Below the pieces are notes generated by a model, which was given only the letters and a program-made list of their open reading frames with translations, was not told the origin of the DNA and made no database searches. This document shows positions 8,655 to 19,133 of a stretch of 61,868 nt of DNA, piece by piece; position 1 is the stretch's first letter, and each line of letters opens with the position of its first letter. The DNA is taken from NCBI GenBank assembly GCA_014801735.1, contig JAAVDO010000002.1, positions 1 to 61,868 of the forward strand. The letters are read 5' to 3'. Origin of the DNA: Bacteroides sp. (GTDB taxonomy: Bacteria > Bacteroidota > Bacteroidia > Bacteroidales > Muribaculaceae). A program made the translations under genes and the position numbers.

Positions 8655-10865
8655 TCAGTTCACACGCACGAGTTCGAATATGAAATCATCGCTTCCGAGC
8701 AGACGACGTGCCTTGTCAATGTAGATGTGGCCGTCCTCCACGTTCCAGTAACCCTTGCCACCTAGACCGTCGTTCTGAATGGCATATTTGTCGCCGGTCT
8801 TGAAAATCTGGTATGTATAGCGGTCTGATTCGAAGCTTGAACCTTCAGTTCCGAATGTGGCGTTATTGGTGAGATAGCGCTTGTCCCACTCGTTTACGAT
8901 CTTGTAGCGCTCGGTCATCGGATCCTTGCGCACGATCCACAACTGTCGGCCGGGGTTTATCACATCTCTCTCTGCCTGAAGTACGGGAGCCGCGGCTGCG
9001 TCATCGCCGATAGGATTACCGAGATACTCGCCGTTGACCAGTATATAATATATACCATTGGCCACTACCTGAGTCGGGAACAGCCCTTCGGGATACTCAT
9101 AGCCGGCATCCTTATAGTCGTTGATCATCTGATCGACCGAAGACTTGATGAAAGGCTCGACGTATGTTGTCGCCGTACGGGCCTCCACCGACTGTATCGA
9201 GCCCTCGAAATCACGGCTGACTATCTGTTCGGCCTTGTCGGTCAGAGCTGCATAATTCTTATAAGCATTCTGGAAACCGGCGAGATCCTTCTTGCCGAGA
9301 GCCTCGCTCATAGCCAGCACTGCCTCACCACGCTCACCCTGCATACCGAAATATTCGATGAACTCCTTGATCTCGCTCATCATAGGCGACACCGCCGTAT
9401 CGGCAAGAAGTTCGTTGGCAGTGCTTATCATGCGCTTGAAATAAGCAGAATATTCGGCTGCAGCCTGAGGTGTCAGCGTAGGATACTTGTCGAGTATGGC
9501 CTTGAATTCAGGCGACTCTCCTTCCATACGCAGACGGTGAGTGCTCTCGCCTATATCGACATTGTTGATACAGAAGAACCCGAAAGCTTCCTCATGGCCG
9601 GGAGCAAGCTCCTTCATCGAACGCTTCCATGCCTCCTCGGCATTATAGTCAGTTGGGTTCCATGCAAAATCGGCAAGACCGTAGAGAGCTATTTTCGAAG
9701 CCTCTGCATACTGCATCGGGTTGGAGCAGAACGCGCTCACCGAATCGTAGATATCCGTACCATTACCTGTTGCCGGCCCCATCAGCAGATGATGCAGACC
9801 ATAGTCGTTGACGGGATAGTTAAGCCATATGAACGGTGCACGTCCCGTCTGCTCCTCAAACCATGTGCAGTCTTCCTTGTCGATCATATCGACCACGGAA
9901 TTGCCGGTCCACATAATTCTTATGCCGGGATAAAGTCCCTTGCCCATCTTTGGCAGGTAATCACCACCCGACCATAATTTGTTGTACTGAGTGGGACACA
10001 CGATCAACTGCTCCACATCACCGTGCTTGTTCACGAACTCATCGGTCAGGAAATTCAGATATGCTATCTGGTCGTCGACACTCTTGGCACTGATATCGTC
10101 AAAGAAAATTGCGAAAGCCCTCACGCCGAGATCATACATCTGGTTGAATTTCTCGAGAGCCTTACTCTTGTCTTCGGCGCTGGTGATGGAGTTGCTCGGG
10201 TGCATGGCCCACACGAATTTCACTTTGTTGTCGGCGGCATGCTTTATCAGTTTTTTCATCTTGGCACTCTCAGCCTCGGGATAAGGCTCGAACCAGCGGC
10301 TGTGATGATAGGGATCGTCCTTAGGACCGTAGATGTAAATGTTCATCTTATTGCGGCCATAAAAATCAAACTGACTCACACGATCGTCGAAACTCCAGGG
10401 GTTACCGTAGAAACCCTCGATCACACCGCGTACTTCGGTCATGGGACTGTCGGCTATCTCGACCGACATCACTTCAGGCACCGATGCCAGTTGCAGGAAA
10501 GTCTGGACGCCATAGAACGTGCCTGTCTCATCGTTACCGGCAATCACAACACCGTCGGGTGATACTTTCAGATAGTAGCCCTCAGCCTGAGCCGGAATCT
10601 TCGACACGTAGTTTGCCACAGCCTTGTCACCGCGCTCGCCGATAGTCACTTTTATTCCTTTTTTGCCCGGAAAAGCCTTACGAAGAGCTGCTACCGAAAT
10701 CTGGTCAGCATCCTTTTCTCCTTTAATGTTGAGACCGGCGGGTCGGTCAAATGCTTTAGTGCCCCATTCTATCTGGCGCGGAACGGGCGACACCGTCACC
10801 TGCTGTGCGCCCGACGGCAGAACGGCCCCGGCGGCAAGCAAAAATGTGATTAGGGTAGATTTCAT
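8655..10865 (-). CDS. GH84 beta-N-acetylglucosaminidase, secreted
   Basis: Predicted exported glycoside hydrolase of 736 residues, close in layout to the Bacteroides thetaiotaomicron O-GlcNAcase homologue. A signal peptide (about 1-20, ending SGAQQ) is followed by an N-terminal GH20b-like domain (about 22-140). The GH84 barrel opens with VRGVIEGFYGNPWS (about 145-158), and the catalytic pair is D256-D257 in FAIFFDDIS. A helical region and a C-terminal beta domain (about 630-736) follow. The family removes terminal beta-linked GlcNAc by substrate-assisted catalysis, so host mucin or glycoprotein glycans are the likely substrate in a gut bacterium. It stands alone, without SusC/SusD neighbours. 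A perfect -7 element lies about 80 bases upstream. Confidence 0.92.
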   Translation of the reverse strand: MKSTLITFLLAAGAVLPSGAQQVTVSPVPRQIEWGTKAFDRPAGLNIKGEKDADQISVAALRKAFPGKKGIKVTIGERGDKAVANYVSKIPAQAEGYYLKVSPDGVVIAGNDETGTFYGVQTFLQLASVPEVMSVEIADSPMTEVRGVIEGFYGNPWSFDDRVSQFDFYGRNKMNIYIYGPKDDPYHHSRWFEPYPEAESAKMKKLIKHAADNKVKFVWAMHPSNSITSAEDKSKALEKFNQMYDLGVRAFAIFFDDISAKSVDDQIAYLNFLTDEFVNKHGDVEQLIVCPTQYNKLWSGGDYLPKMGKGLYPGIRIMWTGNSVVDMIDKEDCTWFEEQTGRAPFIWLNYPVNDYGLHHLLMGPATGNGTDIYDSVSAFCSNPMQYAEASKIALYGLADFAWNPTDYNAEEAWKRSMKELAPGHEEAFGFFCINNVDIGESTHRLRMEGESPEFKAILDKYPTLTPQAAAEYSAYFKRMISTANELLADTAVSPMMSEIKEFIEYFGMQGERGEAVLAMSEALGKKDLAGFQNAYKNYAALTDKAEQIVSRDFEGSIQSVEARTATTYVEPFIKSSVDQMINDYKDAGYEYPEGLFPTQVVANGIYYILVNGEYLGNPIGDDAAAAPVLQAERDVINPGRQLWIVRKDPMTERYKIVNEWDKRYLTNNATFGTEGSSFESDRYTYQIFKTGDKYAIQNDGLGGKGYWNVEDGHIYIDKARRLLGSDDFIFELVRVN

Positions 10866-10944
10866 GTTATTGATTTCATGTTGAGGTTAAAAACACGATC
10901 CCGATCCGCCATATCGCAGGCTGCCGGCTATCGGTTGTATTCTG

Positions 10945-10952
10945 CAAATATA
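10945..10952 (-). promoter_or_regulatory. Perfect -7 element for the GH84 gene
   Basis: TATATTTG on the minus strand (10952-10945) matches the consensus. No TTTG is present at the usual -33 distance. The predicted leader is about 75 bases. Confidence 0.45.
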
Positions 10953-10984
10953 CGTCAAATTAATGCAAAAACCACGGCCTACCG

Positions 10985-11027
10985 ATAAAAAATCCCGTTC
11001 CGGTGCATGAAAACACCAAAACGGGAA
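10985..11027 (-). terminator. Intrinsic terminator of adk
   Basis: On the minus strand TCCCGTT (11026-11020) pairs with AACGGGA (10999-10993) and GGTG (11017-11014) with CACC (11005-11002), followed by six T at 10992-10987. It begins about 25 bases past the adk stop. Confidence 0.85.
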
Positions 11028-11050
11028 CAAATATCTGTCGGTTAGAACTG

Positions 11051-11629
11051 TCAGTCCTTAATGCCCTCGAGCTTCTCACAAATATTCTTGAAGATCTCGT
11101 CGGGATGACCTGAACCTTCTATATGATAATACTGGTCCCTGTTCTTATAATAATCGCGCAGGGGCACGGTCTGCGTATGATACACGTTCAGACGATTCTT
11201 TATTGTGTCGAGATTGTCGTCGGCACGTCCAGTTTCCTGACCACGCTTGAGCAGTCGGTCGACAAGCTCATCGTCATCAACCTCAAGGCCGATCACTCCA
11301 TGAATTTTCGATCCGCGCTCGGCCAGCATCTTCTCGAGAGCCTCGGCCTGAGGGATTGTGCGGGGAAAGCCGTCGAAAATCACTCCACCTTTTCCGGTAG
11401 CTTCTTTGTCGAGCACATCGGCAAGGATTTTCACCATAAGATCGTCGGGTATCAGCTGCCCTTTCGAGATATATGACTCAGCGATCTTTCCGAGCTCAGT
11501 GCCTCGCTTGATATGATCTCTCAATACTTCTCCCGTAGAGATATGATGCAACCCATAGGCATCGATCAGGCGCGCGCTCTGTGTGCCCTTTCCGCTGCCG
11601 GGTGCCCCGAATATTACAAGGTTAAACAT
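11051..11629 (-). CDS. adk: Adenylate kinase
   Basis: Cytoplasmic enzyme that interconverts AMP + ATP and 2 ADP; 192 residues. Walker A is GAPGSGKGTQ (8-17), the AMP-binding part contains HISTGEVLR, and FDGFPRT is intact. It is the short form: the LID region is a brief loop after LLKRGQETGRADDN, with no zinc-binding LID insert. It lies 136 bases downstream of hpt on the same strand, so both purine genes are probably co-transcribed. A strong terminator follows. Confidence 0.96.
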   Translation of the reverse strand: MFNLVIFGAPGSGKGTQSARLIDAYGLHHISTGEVLRDHIKRGTELGKIAESYISKGQLIPDDLMVKILADVLDKEATGKGGVIFDGFPRTIPQAEALEKMLAERGSKIHGVIGLEVDDDELVDRLLKRGQETGRADDNLDTIKNRLNVYHTQTVPLRDYYKNRDQYYHIEGSGHPDEIFKNICEKLEGIKD

Positions 11630-11765
11630 GATTGTTGGTTTTTCGTTGAAAAGTTCTTAGTCTCATTGCCAGCAGGCGTCGGAACGATTCCGACAACCGG
11701 CAACAGCAATTTTCATAAAACGAATTAAATCCTGGGATTATTATGATTATGAGTAAATTAAAATT

Positions 11766-12311
11766 TCAAGCCTGATCTGACAGCACGTAGATATCTTTGA
11801 GATTACGCGCAAGCCCGTCCAGATCGAGTCCGTAGCCTATTATGAATTTGTTGTCGATCTCAAACCCTGTGTAGTCGGGCCTTACATCCTTGCATAAGAG
11901 TGCCTCGGGTTTGTAAAGCAGAGTTGCAAGTTTCACCTCGCCGACTCCACGCTGTTTCAGATCGGCAAGCATTTTCGACATTGTGCGGCCTGTGTCGACG
12001 ATATCTTCGACCACGACCACAGTGCGTCCCTTAACATCCTCGCTCAGTCCCACTATCTCTTTCACGCTGCCCGTTGAATCCATTCCATCGTAGCTTTTCA
12101 GTCTGACGAAGGTGATCTCGGCATCGATATCAAGATTCATAAACAGATTTGTAGCGAAAGGAGCGGCTCCGTTGAGCACACAGATAATCAAAGGAACGCG
12201 ACCACGACAGTCGTCGGATATCTGCGCGGCAAGTTCACTGATTCTTTTTTCAATCCGGGCGCTGTCGATATAGGGTACGAATGTAAGTCCTTTATAAGTA
12301 ACTTTATTCAT
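11766..12311 (-). CDS. hpt: Hypoxanthine phosphoribosyltransferase
   Basis: Cytoplasmic purine salvage enzyme of 181 residues that transfers ribose-5-phosphate from PRPP to hypoxanthine or guanine. The PRPP loop is [14 protein letters not shown] (98-111). Other type I PRTase marks are LNGAAPF near 47-53, the RLKSY flexible loop near 70-74 and DFVVGYG-like FIIGYGLD near the end. It is upstream of adk and divergent from the NAD(P)HX repair gene. The closest full promoter is about 190 bases upstream of the ATG. Confidence 0.93.
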   Translation of the reverse strand: MNKVTYKGLTFVPYIDSARIEKRISELAAQISDDCRGRVPLIICVLNGAAPFATNLFMNLDIDAEITFVRLKSYDGMDSTGSVKEIVGLSEDVKGRTVVVVEDIVDTGRTMSKMLADLKQRGVGEVKLATLLYKPEALLCKDVRPDYTGFEIDNKFIIGYGLDLDGLARNLKDIYVLSDQA

Positions 12312-12499
12312 GATTTAGTCTCGGAGGAGGCAGGTTTATATGATTTGTTGAATTCCTGATTCTCAGAAATCTGACATATTTATTGTGTCACATATTCAAA
12401 TTATGTCCAGTATGCGTTGCGGCAGTTGCGGCGACCTTGACGGACAATTGTTGAAATCTTATCAACATATGTCAATAAATTTCTTTTAAATCTTAATCG

Positions 12500-12532
12500 C
12501 AAAATTACTAAATCTTCCGTCAAATAGACAAA
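12500..12532 (-). promoter_or_regulatory. Candidate promoter of hpt with a long leader
   Basis: On the minus strand TTTG (12532-12529) and TAATTTTG (12507-12500) are 21 bases apart. If used, the hpt leader would be about 185 bases. The element lies back-to-back with the rightward promoter at 12542, so both genes may share control. Confidence 0.5.
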
Positions 12533-12541
12533 GTTTTTTGT

Positions 12542-12549
12542 TACTTTTG
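12542..12549 (+). promoter_or_regulatory. -7 element of the NAD(P)HX repair gene
   Basis: TACTTTTG matches the consensus and lies 20 bases before the ATG at 12570, giving a predicted leader of about 16 bases. No clear -33 element is seen. Confidence 0.45.
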
Positions 12550-12569
12550 TACTCCAAAATTTCTTACGC

Positions 12570-14087
12570 ATGAAAATATTCACCACTGAGGATATACGTG
12601 CCATCGACAGAGCAACTATCGAGACCGAGGGTGTCACCGCGCGCGACCTTATAGAGAGGGTGGCTGATAGCGTTGTTTCTGAAATTGTCAGCCGGTGGCG
12701 ACCGAACAAGCGCACAATGGTCTTTGCCGGTCCGGGCAATAACGGTGCAGATGCCCTCGCTGTGGCCCGACGACTGATAGAACAGGGATTTGCCCCAGAG
12801 GTATTCCTCTTCAACATAGGCGGCGACAAGCTTTCGCACGAATGCAAGGCATGTCGCGAAGATCTGCTGAAGCTCGACAGTGTAAATTTCACCGAAGTGA
12901 CAGGCACATTTACGCTTCCTGAGCTCAACAGCTCGTATCTGGTGATCGACGGCCTGTTCGGTTCAGGTCTCCGCGAGCCGCTCGTGAGCGGCTTCATGGC
13001 GCTCGTAAGATACATCAACGAGTCGGGTGCTAAAGTGGTGTCGATCGACATTCCATCGGGCATGTTCAGCGACTGGAACCGGGGATCGATCAACCGCAAC
13101 ATAATACACGCAGCACTGACGCTCACCGTCCAGTTCCCACGACTCGCATTCATGATGAAAGAGAATGCCGATCTGGTGGGCGAATGGAAAGTTATCGACA
13201 TAGGGCTGAGCAGTGAAGCAATTCGCAACACTCACACGAATTTCCAGATCGTTGACGCAGCGGGGATGAAAATGCTGCTGAAACCTCGACAACCGTTCTG
13301 CTCTAAAGCCGATTTCGGCAATTTGCTCCTTGTCACTGGCCAATACGGCATGATGGGTGCGGCAGTACTGTCGGCGCGTGCATCCGTGCGTTCGGGTGTA
13401 GGCAAAGTTACTGTCCACACAGCAGGCTGGGGCTACGAAGTGATTCAGAGCCAGGTACCCGAAGCTCTGTTCGAGGCAGACCGCAACGACTCGGTGATCA
13501 CCGAGATCAAACCCGTCCATACATATTCGGCAGTAGCTATAGGTCCGGGTATCGGAACAGCCGATCCAACGGTGAATGCGCTCGACTCTTTTCTGAAATC
13601 CGCGACCGTGCCGCTTGTGCTCGACGCCGATGCACTGAACTGCATTTCGCTGCGCCGAACCCTGCTCAACATGCTACCTCCACGCACCATCCTCACCCCG
13701 CATGCCGGAGAATTCGACCGACTGTTCGGATCGCATGCTACCGACGAGGAGCGTCTGCTGACAGCGATCAAGGTGGCCGAAGACTATGACTTACTGATTT
13801 TGCTGAAAGGCCGCTACACTGCCCTGGTGCGTCCCGACGGAAAGATATATTTCAACTCTACAGGGACGCCAGCCCTCGCTACTCCGGGCAGCGGCGATGT
13901 GCTGACTGGCATCATCGCTTCGTTTCTGGCTCAGGGCTACAAGCCCGAAATCGCCCCTGTGGCCGGTGCTTATATCCACGGCCTGGCCGGCGAGATCGCA
14001 GCCGAGACACACGGCGAATACGGCGTGACTGCCTCCGACATAGCTGCATGTGTCGGCAAGGCCATACGCCACACAATGGGCATATGA
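12570..14087 (+). CDS. nnr: Bifunctional NAD(P)H-hydrate epimerase / ADP-dependent dehydratase
   Basis: Metabolite-repair enzyme of 505 residues that re-forms NAD(P)H from its hydrated, inactive form. The N-terminal YjeF_N epimerase domain (about 1-215) has the loop GPGNNGADAL (54-63), KVVSIDIPSG and the acidic site. The C-terminal ribokinase-like dehydratase domain (about 230-505) has GPGIGT, LDADALN, TPHAGEF and the catalytic ATPGSGDVLTGI near 436-446. The fusion order is the usual bacterial one. It is followed 28 bases later by the DUF4831-like gene and is probably co-transcribed. Confidence 0.95.
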   Translation: MKIFTTEDIRAIDRATIETEGVTARDLIERVADSVVSEIVSRWRPNKRTMVFAGPGNNGADALAVARRLIEQGFAPEVFLFNIGGDKLSHECKACREDLLKLDSVNFTEVTGTFTLPELNSSYLVIDGLFGSGLREPLVSGFMALVRYINESGAKVVSIDIPSGMFSDWNRGSINRNIIHAALTLTVQFPRLAFMMKENADLVGEWKVIDIGLSSEAIRNTHTNFQIVDAAGMKMLLKPRQPFCSKADFGNLLLVTGQYGMMGAAVLSARASVRSGVGKVTVHTAGWGYEVIQSQVPEALFEADRNDSVITEIKPVHTYSAVAIGPGIGTADPTVNALDSFLKSATVPLVLDADALNCISLRRTLLNMLPPRTILTPHAGEFDRLFGSHATDEERLLTAIKVAEDYDLLILLKGRYTALVRPDGKIYFNSTGTPALATPGSGDVLTGIIASFLAQGYKPEIAPVAGAYIHGLAGEIAAETHGEYGVTASDIAACVGKAIRHTMGI

Positions 14088-14115
14088 ATCAAAAAACTCA
14101 ATCTCCGTTCTGATA

Positions 14116-15243
14116 ATGTTGAAGCGTGACCTGATTATCGCTGCGGCGATAGCCCTTGCAGCCATGCCTGCGGCAGCCCAGACCACCAAAAAACTCACCG
14201 CGAGCAAGGCCAATGAATTCGGCCTCGTGTATTCACTTCCGCTCACGGCACTCGACGTGACTGTAGAAGCCGAACGAAATGTCCGCACCCGCGGCGAATT
14301 CTATAAGTATTCGCGCAAGTATCTGAACATCGATCCGATTCTGGAAGATGAAACCGTGTGGACCCTGAAATCAGTTACAGTTAATCCCACATCCATAGCA
14401 GCAGAGACCGACGGCGAGGATGACCGCCGATATCTCGTGCAGTTCAAGAACGGCACACAGCCATTCATGATGCTGACGGAAGAGAGCTTTCCGCTGAGCA
14501 TCAATTCTGCCGAAGTTCCTGAAAAAACACTTCAGAATCCGGTTCCAGAGCCTGTTAAGGCAGCCCCGACTCCGCTCGAAGTTCCGGCAGCGCGTCAGGC
14601 CGTGACCGAGGAGATGCTTCAGGCGCGCTCTATTGCCAAGAAAGCCGAAATAGCGGCGGCAAAAATTTATGAAATCCGTCAGACACGCAACGATATCATT
14701 TCCGGACAGGCTGAGGGTATGCCGTCTGACGGTGCTGCCATGAAACTTGCCCTTGATAATCTCGACAGTCAGGAAGCAGCCCTGACGGCAATGTTTACGG
14801 GAACCGAAAGCAAGTCGACAGCGGTGCGCACGTTCTCGGTGGTACCCGCCCGTCTCGATACCAAAGGAGAGACCGAGAATATCACCGTTGCCCGTCTGTC
14901 AGCTATCGAGGGTATTGTAGACTCAACAGATCTTTCTGGTGCTCCGATCGAACTCACGATCAGCGCCGAGAGCATAGGACAACTACCCATGAACGAGAAA
15001 GGTCAGCCGAAGCAGTTTCCTAAAGGCGGACTTGCATACTGTGTTCCGGGGCGCGGTCTGATAGACGTCTCTTATAACGGACGGCAGATATTCAGCGATT
15101 CCTTCGATCTATCGCAATTCGGTGTGGTTTTCGGTCTGGAACCCGGACTTTTCACCGATAAAAAAGCTCCGGCATACGCACGATTCGATCCATCGACCGG
15201 TGCAATAGTAGAATTGGGCACTGCCTCGCCAACCGAACGCTGA
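14116..15243 (+). CDS. DUF4831-like exported protein
   Basis: Exported protein of 375 residues with a signal peptide (about 1-22, ending PAAAQ). The rest is soluble, with a repeated pattern of beta strands and an Ala/Lys-rich helical part (about 170-235, with MLQARSIAKKAEIAAAKIYEIR nearby) and a SAESIGQLPMNEKGQP segment. I place it in the Bacteroidetes DUF4831 family because of the start FGLVYSLPLTALDV and the RGEFYKYSRKYL block. Its function is unknown. The ATG at 14116 was chosen over a GTG at 14050 because only it gives a signal peptide and no overlap with the preceding gene. It ends at a strong two-way terminator. Confidence 0.75.
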   Translation: MLKRDLIIAAAIALAAMPAAAQTTKKLTASKANEFGLVYSLPLTALDVTVEAERNVRTRGEFYKYSRKYLNIDPILEDETVWTLKSVTVNPTSIAAETDGEDDRRYLVQFKNGTQPFMMLTEESFPLSINSAEVPEKTLQNPVPEPVKAAPTPLEVPAARQAVTEEMLQARSIAKKAEIAAAKIYEIRQTRNDIISGQAEGMPSDGAAMKLALDNLDSQEAALTAMFTGTESKSTAVRTFSVVPARLDTKGETENITVARLSAIEGIVDSTDLSGAPIELTISAESIGQLPMNEKGQPKQFPKGGLAYCVPGRGLIDVSYNGRQIFSDSFDLSQFGVVFGLEPGLFTDKKAPAYARFDPSTGAIVELGTASPTER

Positions 15244-15266
15244 CCTGATCCATATTCAGACAGCAA

Positions 15267-15319
15267 TATAACTTAAGCGGGAAACTTCGGAGTGATCCGG
15301 GTTTCCCGCTTAAGTTATA
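15267..15319. terminator. Perfect 19-bp two-way terminator
   Basis: The 19 bases at 15267-15285 are exactly inverse to 15301-15319, around a 15-base loop with its own short CGG/CCG stem. It lies between two converging genes and should end transcription from both sides. Confidence 0.8.
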
Positions 15320-15335
15320 ATTTGTGTCGGAACTA

Positions 15336-16499
15336 TTATCTGGACGACAGATCAACGAATTTCACGCAAACCGGACGGGAAACCTCGATCTTCTTCCCAG
15401 TGTCGGCAGGAATACCGGACTCGGCATCGATAGCCAACAGTTGAACGGCATTGTCATCGCGACCGGCCACAAGCATCATCTTTCCGTCGGGCGAAAGGGT
15501 GAAATTGCGCGGATGTCTCACAGTAGGCGTATGCGCCTTATATGACAGCATACCGCTTACGGAATCAACATCGAACGTCACTACTCCATCGTTTTTCAGT
15601 CTCAAAGAAGCATAAAGATGCTTACCGTCGGGCGACAAATGGATGTCGCCGGCACCTTGGGCACCGATAGTGTCGGCAGCGATATACTGTATCGGTCGAA
15701 GCTCGGTGCCATCATAGCTGAGCACTGTCACATTGTCGCCAATCTCATTGATAAGATATGCCCTGTCACCCTTATCATTGAAAACAATATGACGCGGGCC
15801 CGAGCCCTCTCTTATCTCAATCTCCCTGACGGGCTCTGATACCACGAGACTGTCAGTGCCGTTTGAAACGGCGAACTGACGGATTCTGTCAGCACCGAGA
15901 TCGTTGACAAGCATATACCTGCCGTCGGGGGTGAAAGCGATGCAATGAGGATGCGACTTTTCCTGTCGACCTTCCACCGGTCCGGATCCGGAAAACTCTA
16001 TCAATGCACTGCGCTGCCCCACCGATCCGTCCGTAGAAACCGGAAACACTGCGGCCGTCGAGCCGTTGTAATTGGCGGTAACAACAAAACGTCCGTCAGG
16101 ACTGATGTTAATGTAGCATGGTGCCTGCGAACCTACGGGCTCAGTATTGAGAAGAACCGGGGCATCTGAAACTCCGGCCGGCCGCAACGCGCTTATGCTC
16201 GCAGATGCATCGTCGCTCTCACACACGGTATAGATAATTCCTGAAGGCGCCTGAGTGAAATAGGAGGCGTTTGCAACAGGAACTGAGCTCAGATATTTCA
16301 TCTCGCCACTGGCCGGATCAAAAGAGTATGCCCTCAGGGCCGTGTCTCCCGGCTCCGAATAGCTGCCTACAAGCACTGTAAGCAACTCTCCGGTGCGGTC
16401 GCCCTCACCACTATCCGTGCTTCCGGCACCACTGCAACTACCGAGCGTCATACTCCCCATAAAAGCCATAGCTATGAGAGATTTTCTTCCGAATGTCAT
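15336..16499 (-). CDS. Lactonase-family beta-propeller lipoprotein
   Basis: Predicted lipoprotein of 387 residues. The signal peptide ends in the lipobox LGSC with lipidated C22. The mature part is a seven-bladed propeller of the 6-phosphogluconolactonase (YbhE/Pgl) type, with recurring blade motifs such as SPDGRFV, TPDGRYM, HIVFNDKGDRAYLINE, LSPDGKHLY and LSPDGKMMLV, and the family marks SHPHCIAF and GPRH. Cytosolic relatives hydrolyse 6-phosphogluconolactone. Because this one is exported and lipidated, that substrate is doubtful and the enzyme may act on another lactone. It is 13 bases downstream of the ABM gene. Confidence 0.85.
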   Translation of the reverse strand: MTFGRKSLIAMAFMGSMTLGSCSGAGSTDSGEGDRTGELLTVLVGSYSEPGDTALRAYSFDPASGEMKYLSSVPVANASYFTQAPSGIIYTVCESDDASASISALRPAGVSDAPVLLNTEPVGSQAPCYINISPDGRFVVTANYNGSTAAVFPVSTDGSVGQRSALIEFSGSGPVEGRQEKSHPHCIAFTPDGRYMLVNDLGADRIRQFAVSNGTDSLVVSEPVREIEIREGSGPRHIVFNDKGDRAYLINEIGDNVTVLSYDGTELRPIQYIAADTIGAQGAGDIHLSPDGKHLYASLRLKNDGVVTFDVDSVSGMLSYKAHTPTVRHPRNFTLSPDGKMMLVAGRDDNAVQLLAIDAESGIPADTGKKIEVSRPVCVKFVDLSSR

Positions 16500-16512
16500 G
16501 CCGGAACAGGAA

Positions 16513-16791
16513 TCAGAATGTGAATTCCTCCAGAGTCATAGTCGCCAGTTTCTGCATCTCAGGCACAAGACGCTTGAAGTGATCGCTGGCCATGTGAGCC
16601 TCAAGATCCTCGCGCGAACGCCAGGTCTCGCAAATCATCAGGTGATTATCGTTGGTAAGAGATCCGAATACGTCGTAGGCCACACAACCTTTGTCGTGCA
16701 ATGACAATTCTACGAGTTCGGTTGCCGTTTCGATAAGTTTCTGCTTCTTTTCACTTTCCTCTATCAGGAAAAAAACATTGAGTCTGATCAT
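16513..16791 (-). CDS. ABM-family (YgiN-like) monooxygenase-fold protein
   Basis: A 92-residue cytoplasmic protein of the antibiotic biosynthesis monooxygenase family, a dimeric ferredoxin-like fold. Visible signs are the LNVFFLIEESEKKQKLIE start, GCVAYDVFGS, the MICETWRSREDLEAHMAS block with conserved W and H, and HFKRLVPEM. Members include YgiN-type quinol monooxygenases and heme-degrading enzymes. The real substrate cannot be read. It lies between dnaK and the lactonase, separated from dnaK by a hairpin. Confidence 0.8.
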   Translation of the reverse strand: MIRLNVFFLIEESEKKQKLIETATELVELSLHDKGCVAYDVFGSLTNDNHLMICETWRSREDLEAHMASDHFKRLVPEMQKLATMTLEEFTF

Positions 16792-16810
16792 AACATAATG
16801 GGGTTAAAAG

Positions 16811-16861
16811 TGATTGAGCGACACGCCCTCAGTTGTTACCGACAGGCACGCCGCTCAATCA
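16811..16861 (-). terminator. Hairpin after dnaK
   Basis: TGATTGAGCG (16811-16820) and CGCTCAATCA (16852-16861) pair perfectly, with further pairing inside the loop. It lies between the dnaK stop and the ABM gene and may end or attenuate dnaK transcription. Confidence 0.6.
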
Positions 16862-16893
16862 TTCAGTTATACATTTACGGTTGATACCGATCT

Positions 16894-18795
<1,902 letters not shown>

Positions 18796-19133
18796 AATAA
18801 ATAAGTTTGTTTTTAATATTGTTTCTTGAATTTTCGGTTACCTTTGCCGGAGGCAACCGGGAGCTGGTTCCGATCTCTTTCGGGACTCCCTTTCTTGCCT
18901 CTCGACATTATAGAAACAAATACTATGCCAAAAAAGTTGACGTAAAATTATTTTAATATTTATCAACTGTTTAGCTCTACGGCGCATCTGACATCTCCGT
19001 CTGCCGACACTGACAATATGTCATATTCACCCACTGCCAGGCCCATTGGCACACCATTATAAAGAACCGGAGAGATGCATTCACTGCACCTCTCCGGATT
19101 GTGTAAACCTATGAAAAAGTTATCTATAAGTCA
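18796..19133. other. Intergenic region between dnaK and the TonB receptor gene
   Basis: Holds the upstream region of dnaK (AT-rich from 18905 to 18965, with no exact consensus promoter), a GC-rich imperfect palindrome in the dnaK leader at 18837-18859, a TGACA/TGTCA palindrome at 19011-19023 and the terminator of the receptor operon at 19067-19097. No gene is seen. Confidence 0.6.
19067..19097 (-). terminator. Hairpin terminator of the receptor operon
   Basis: CCGGAGAG (19067-19074) and CTCTCCGG (19090-19097) pair perfectly, with GCA/TGC pairing inside, 37 bases past the receptor stop on the minus strand. A TTCTTTATAA stretch follows. Confidence 0.65.

Noticed and set aside
18796..18960. CIRCE element before dnaK
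   Set aside because: No TTAGCACTC-N9-GAGTGCTAA sequence was found; the palindrome at 18837-18859 is of a different kind.
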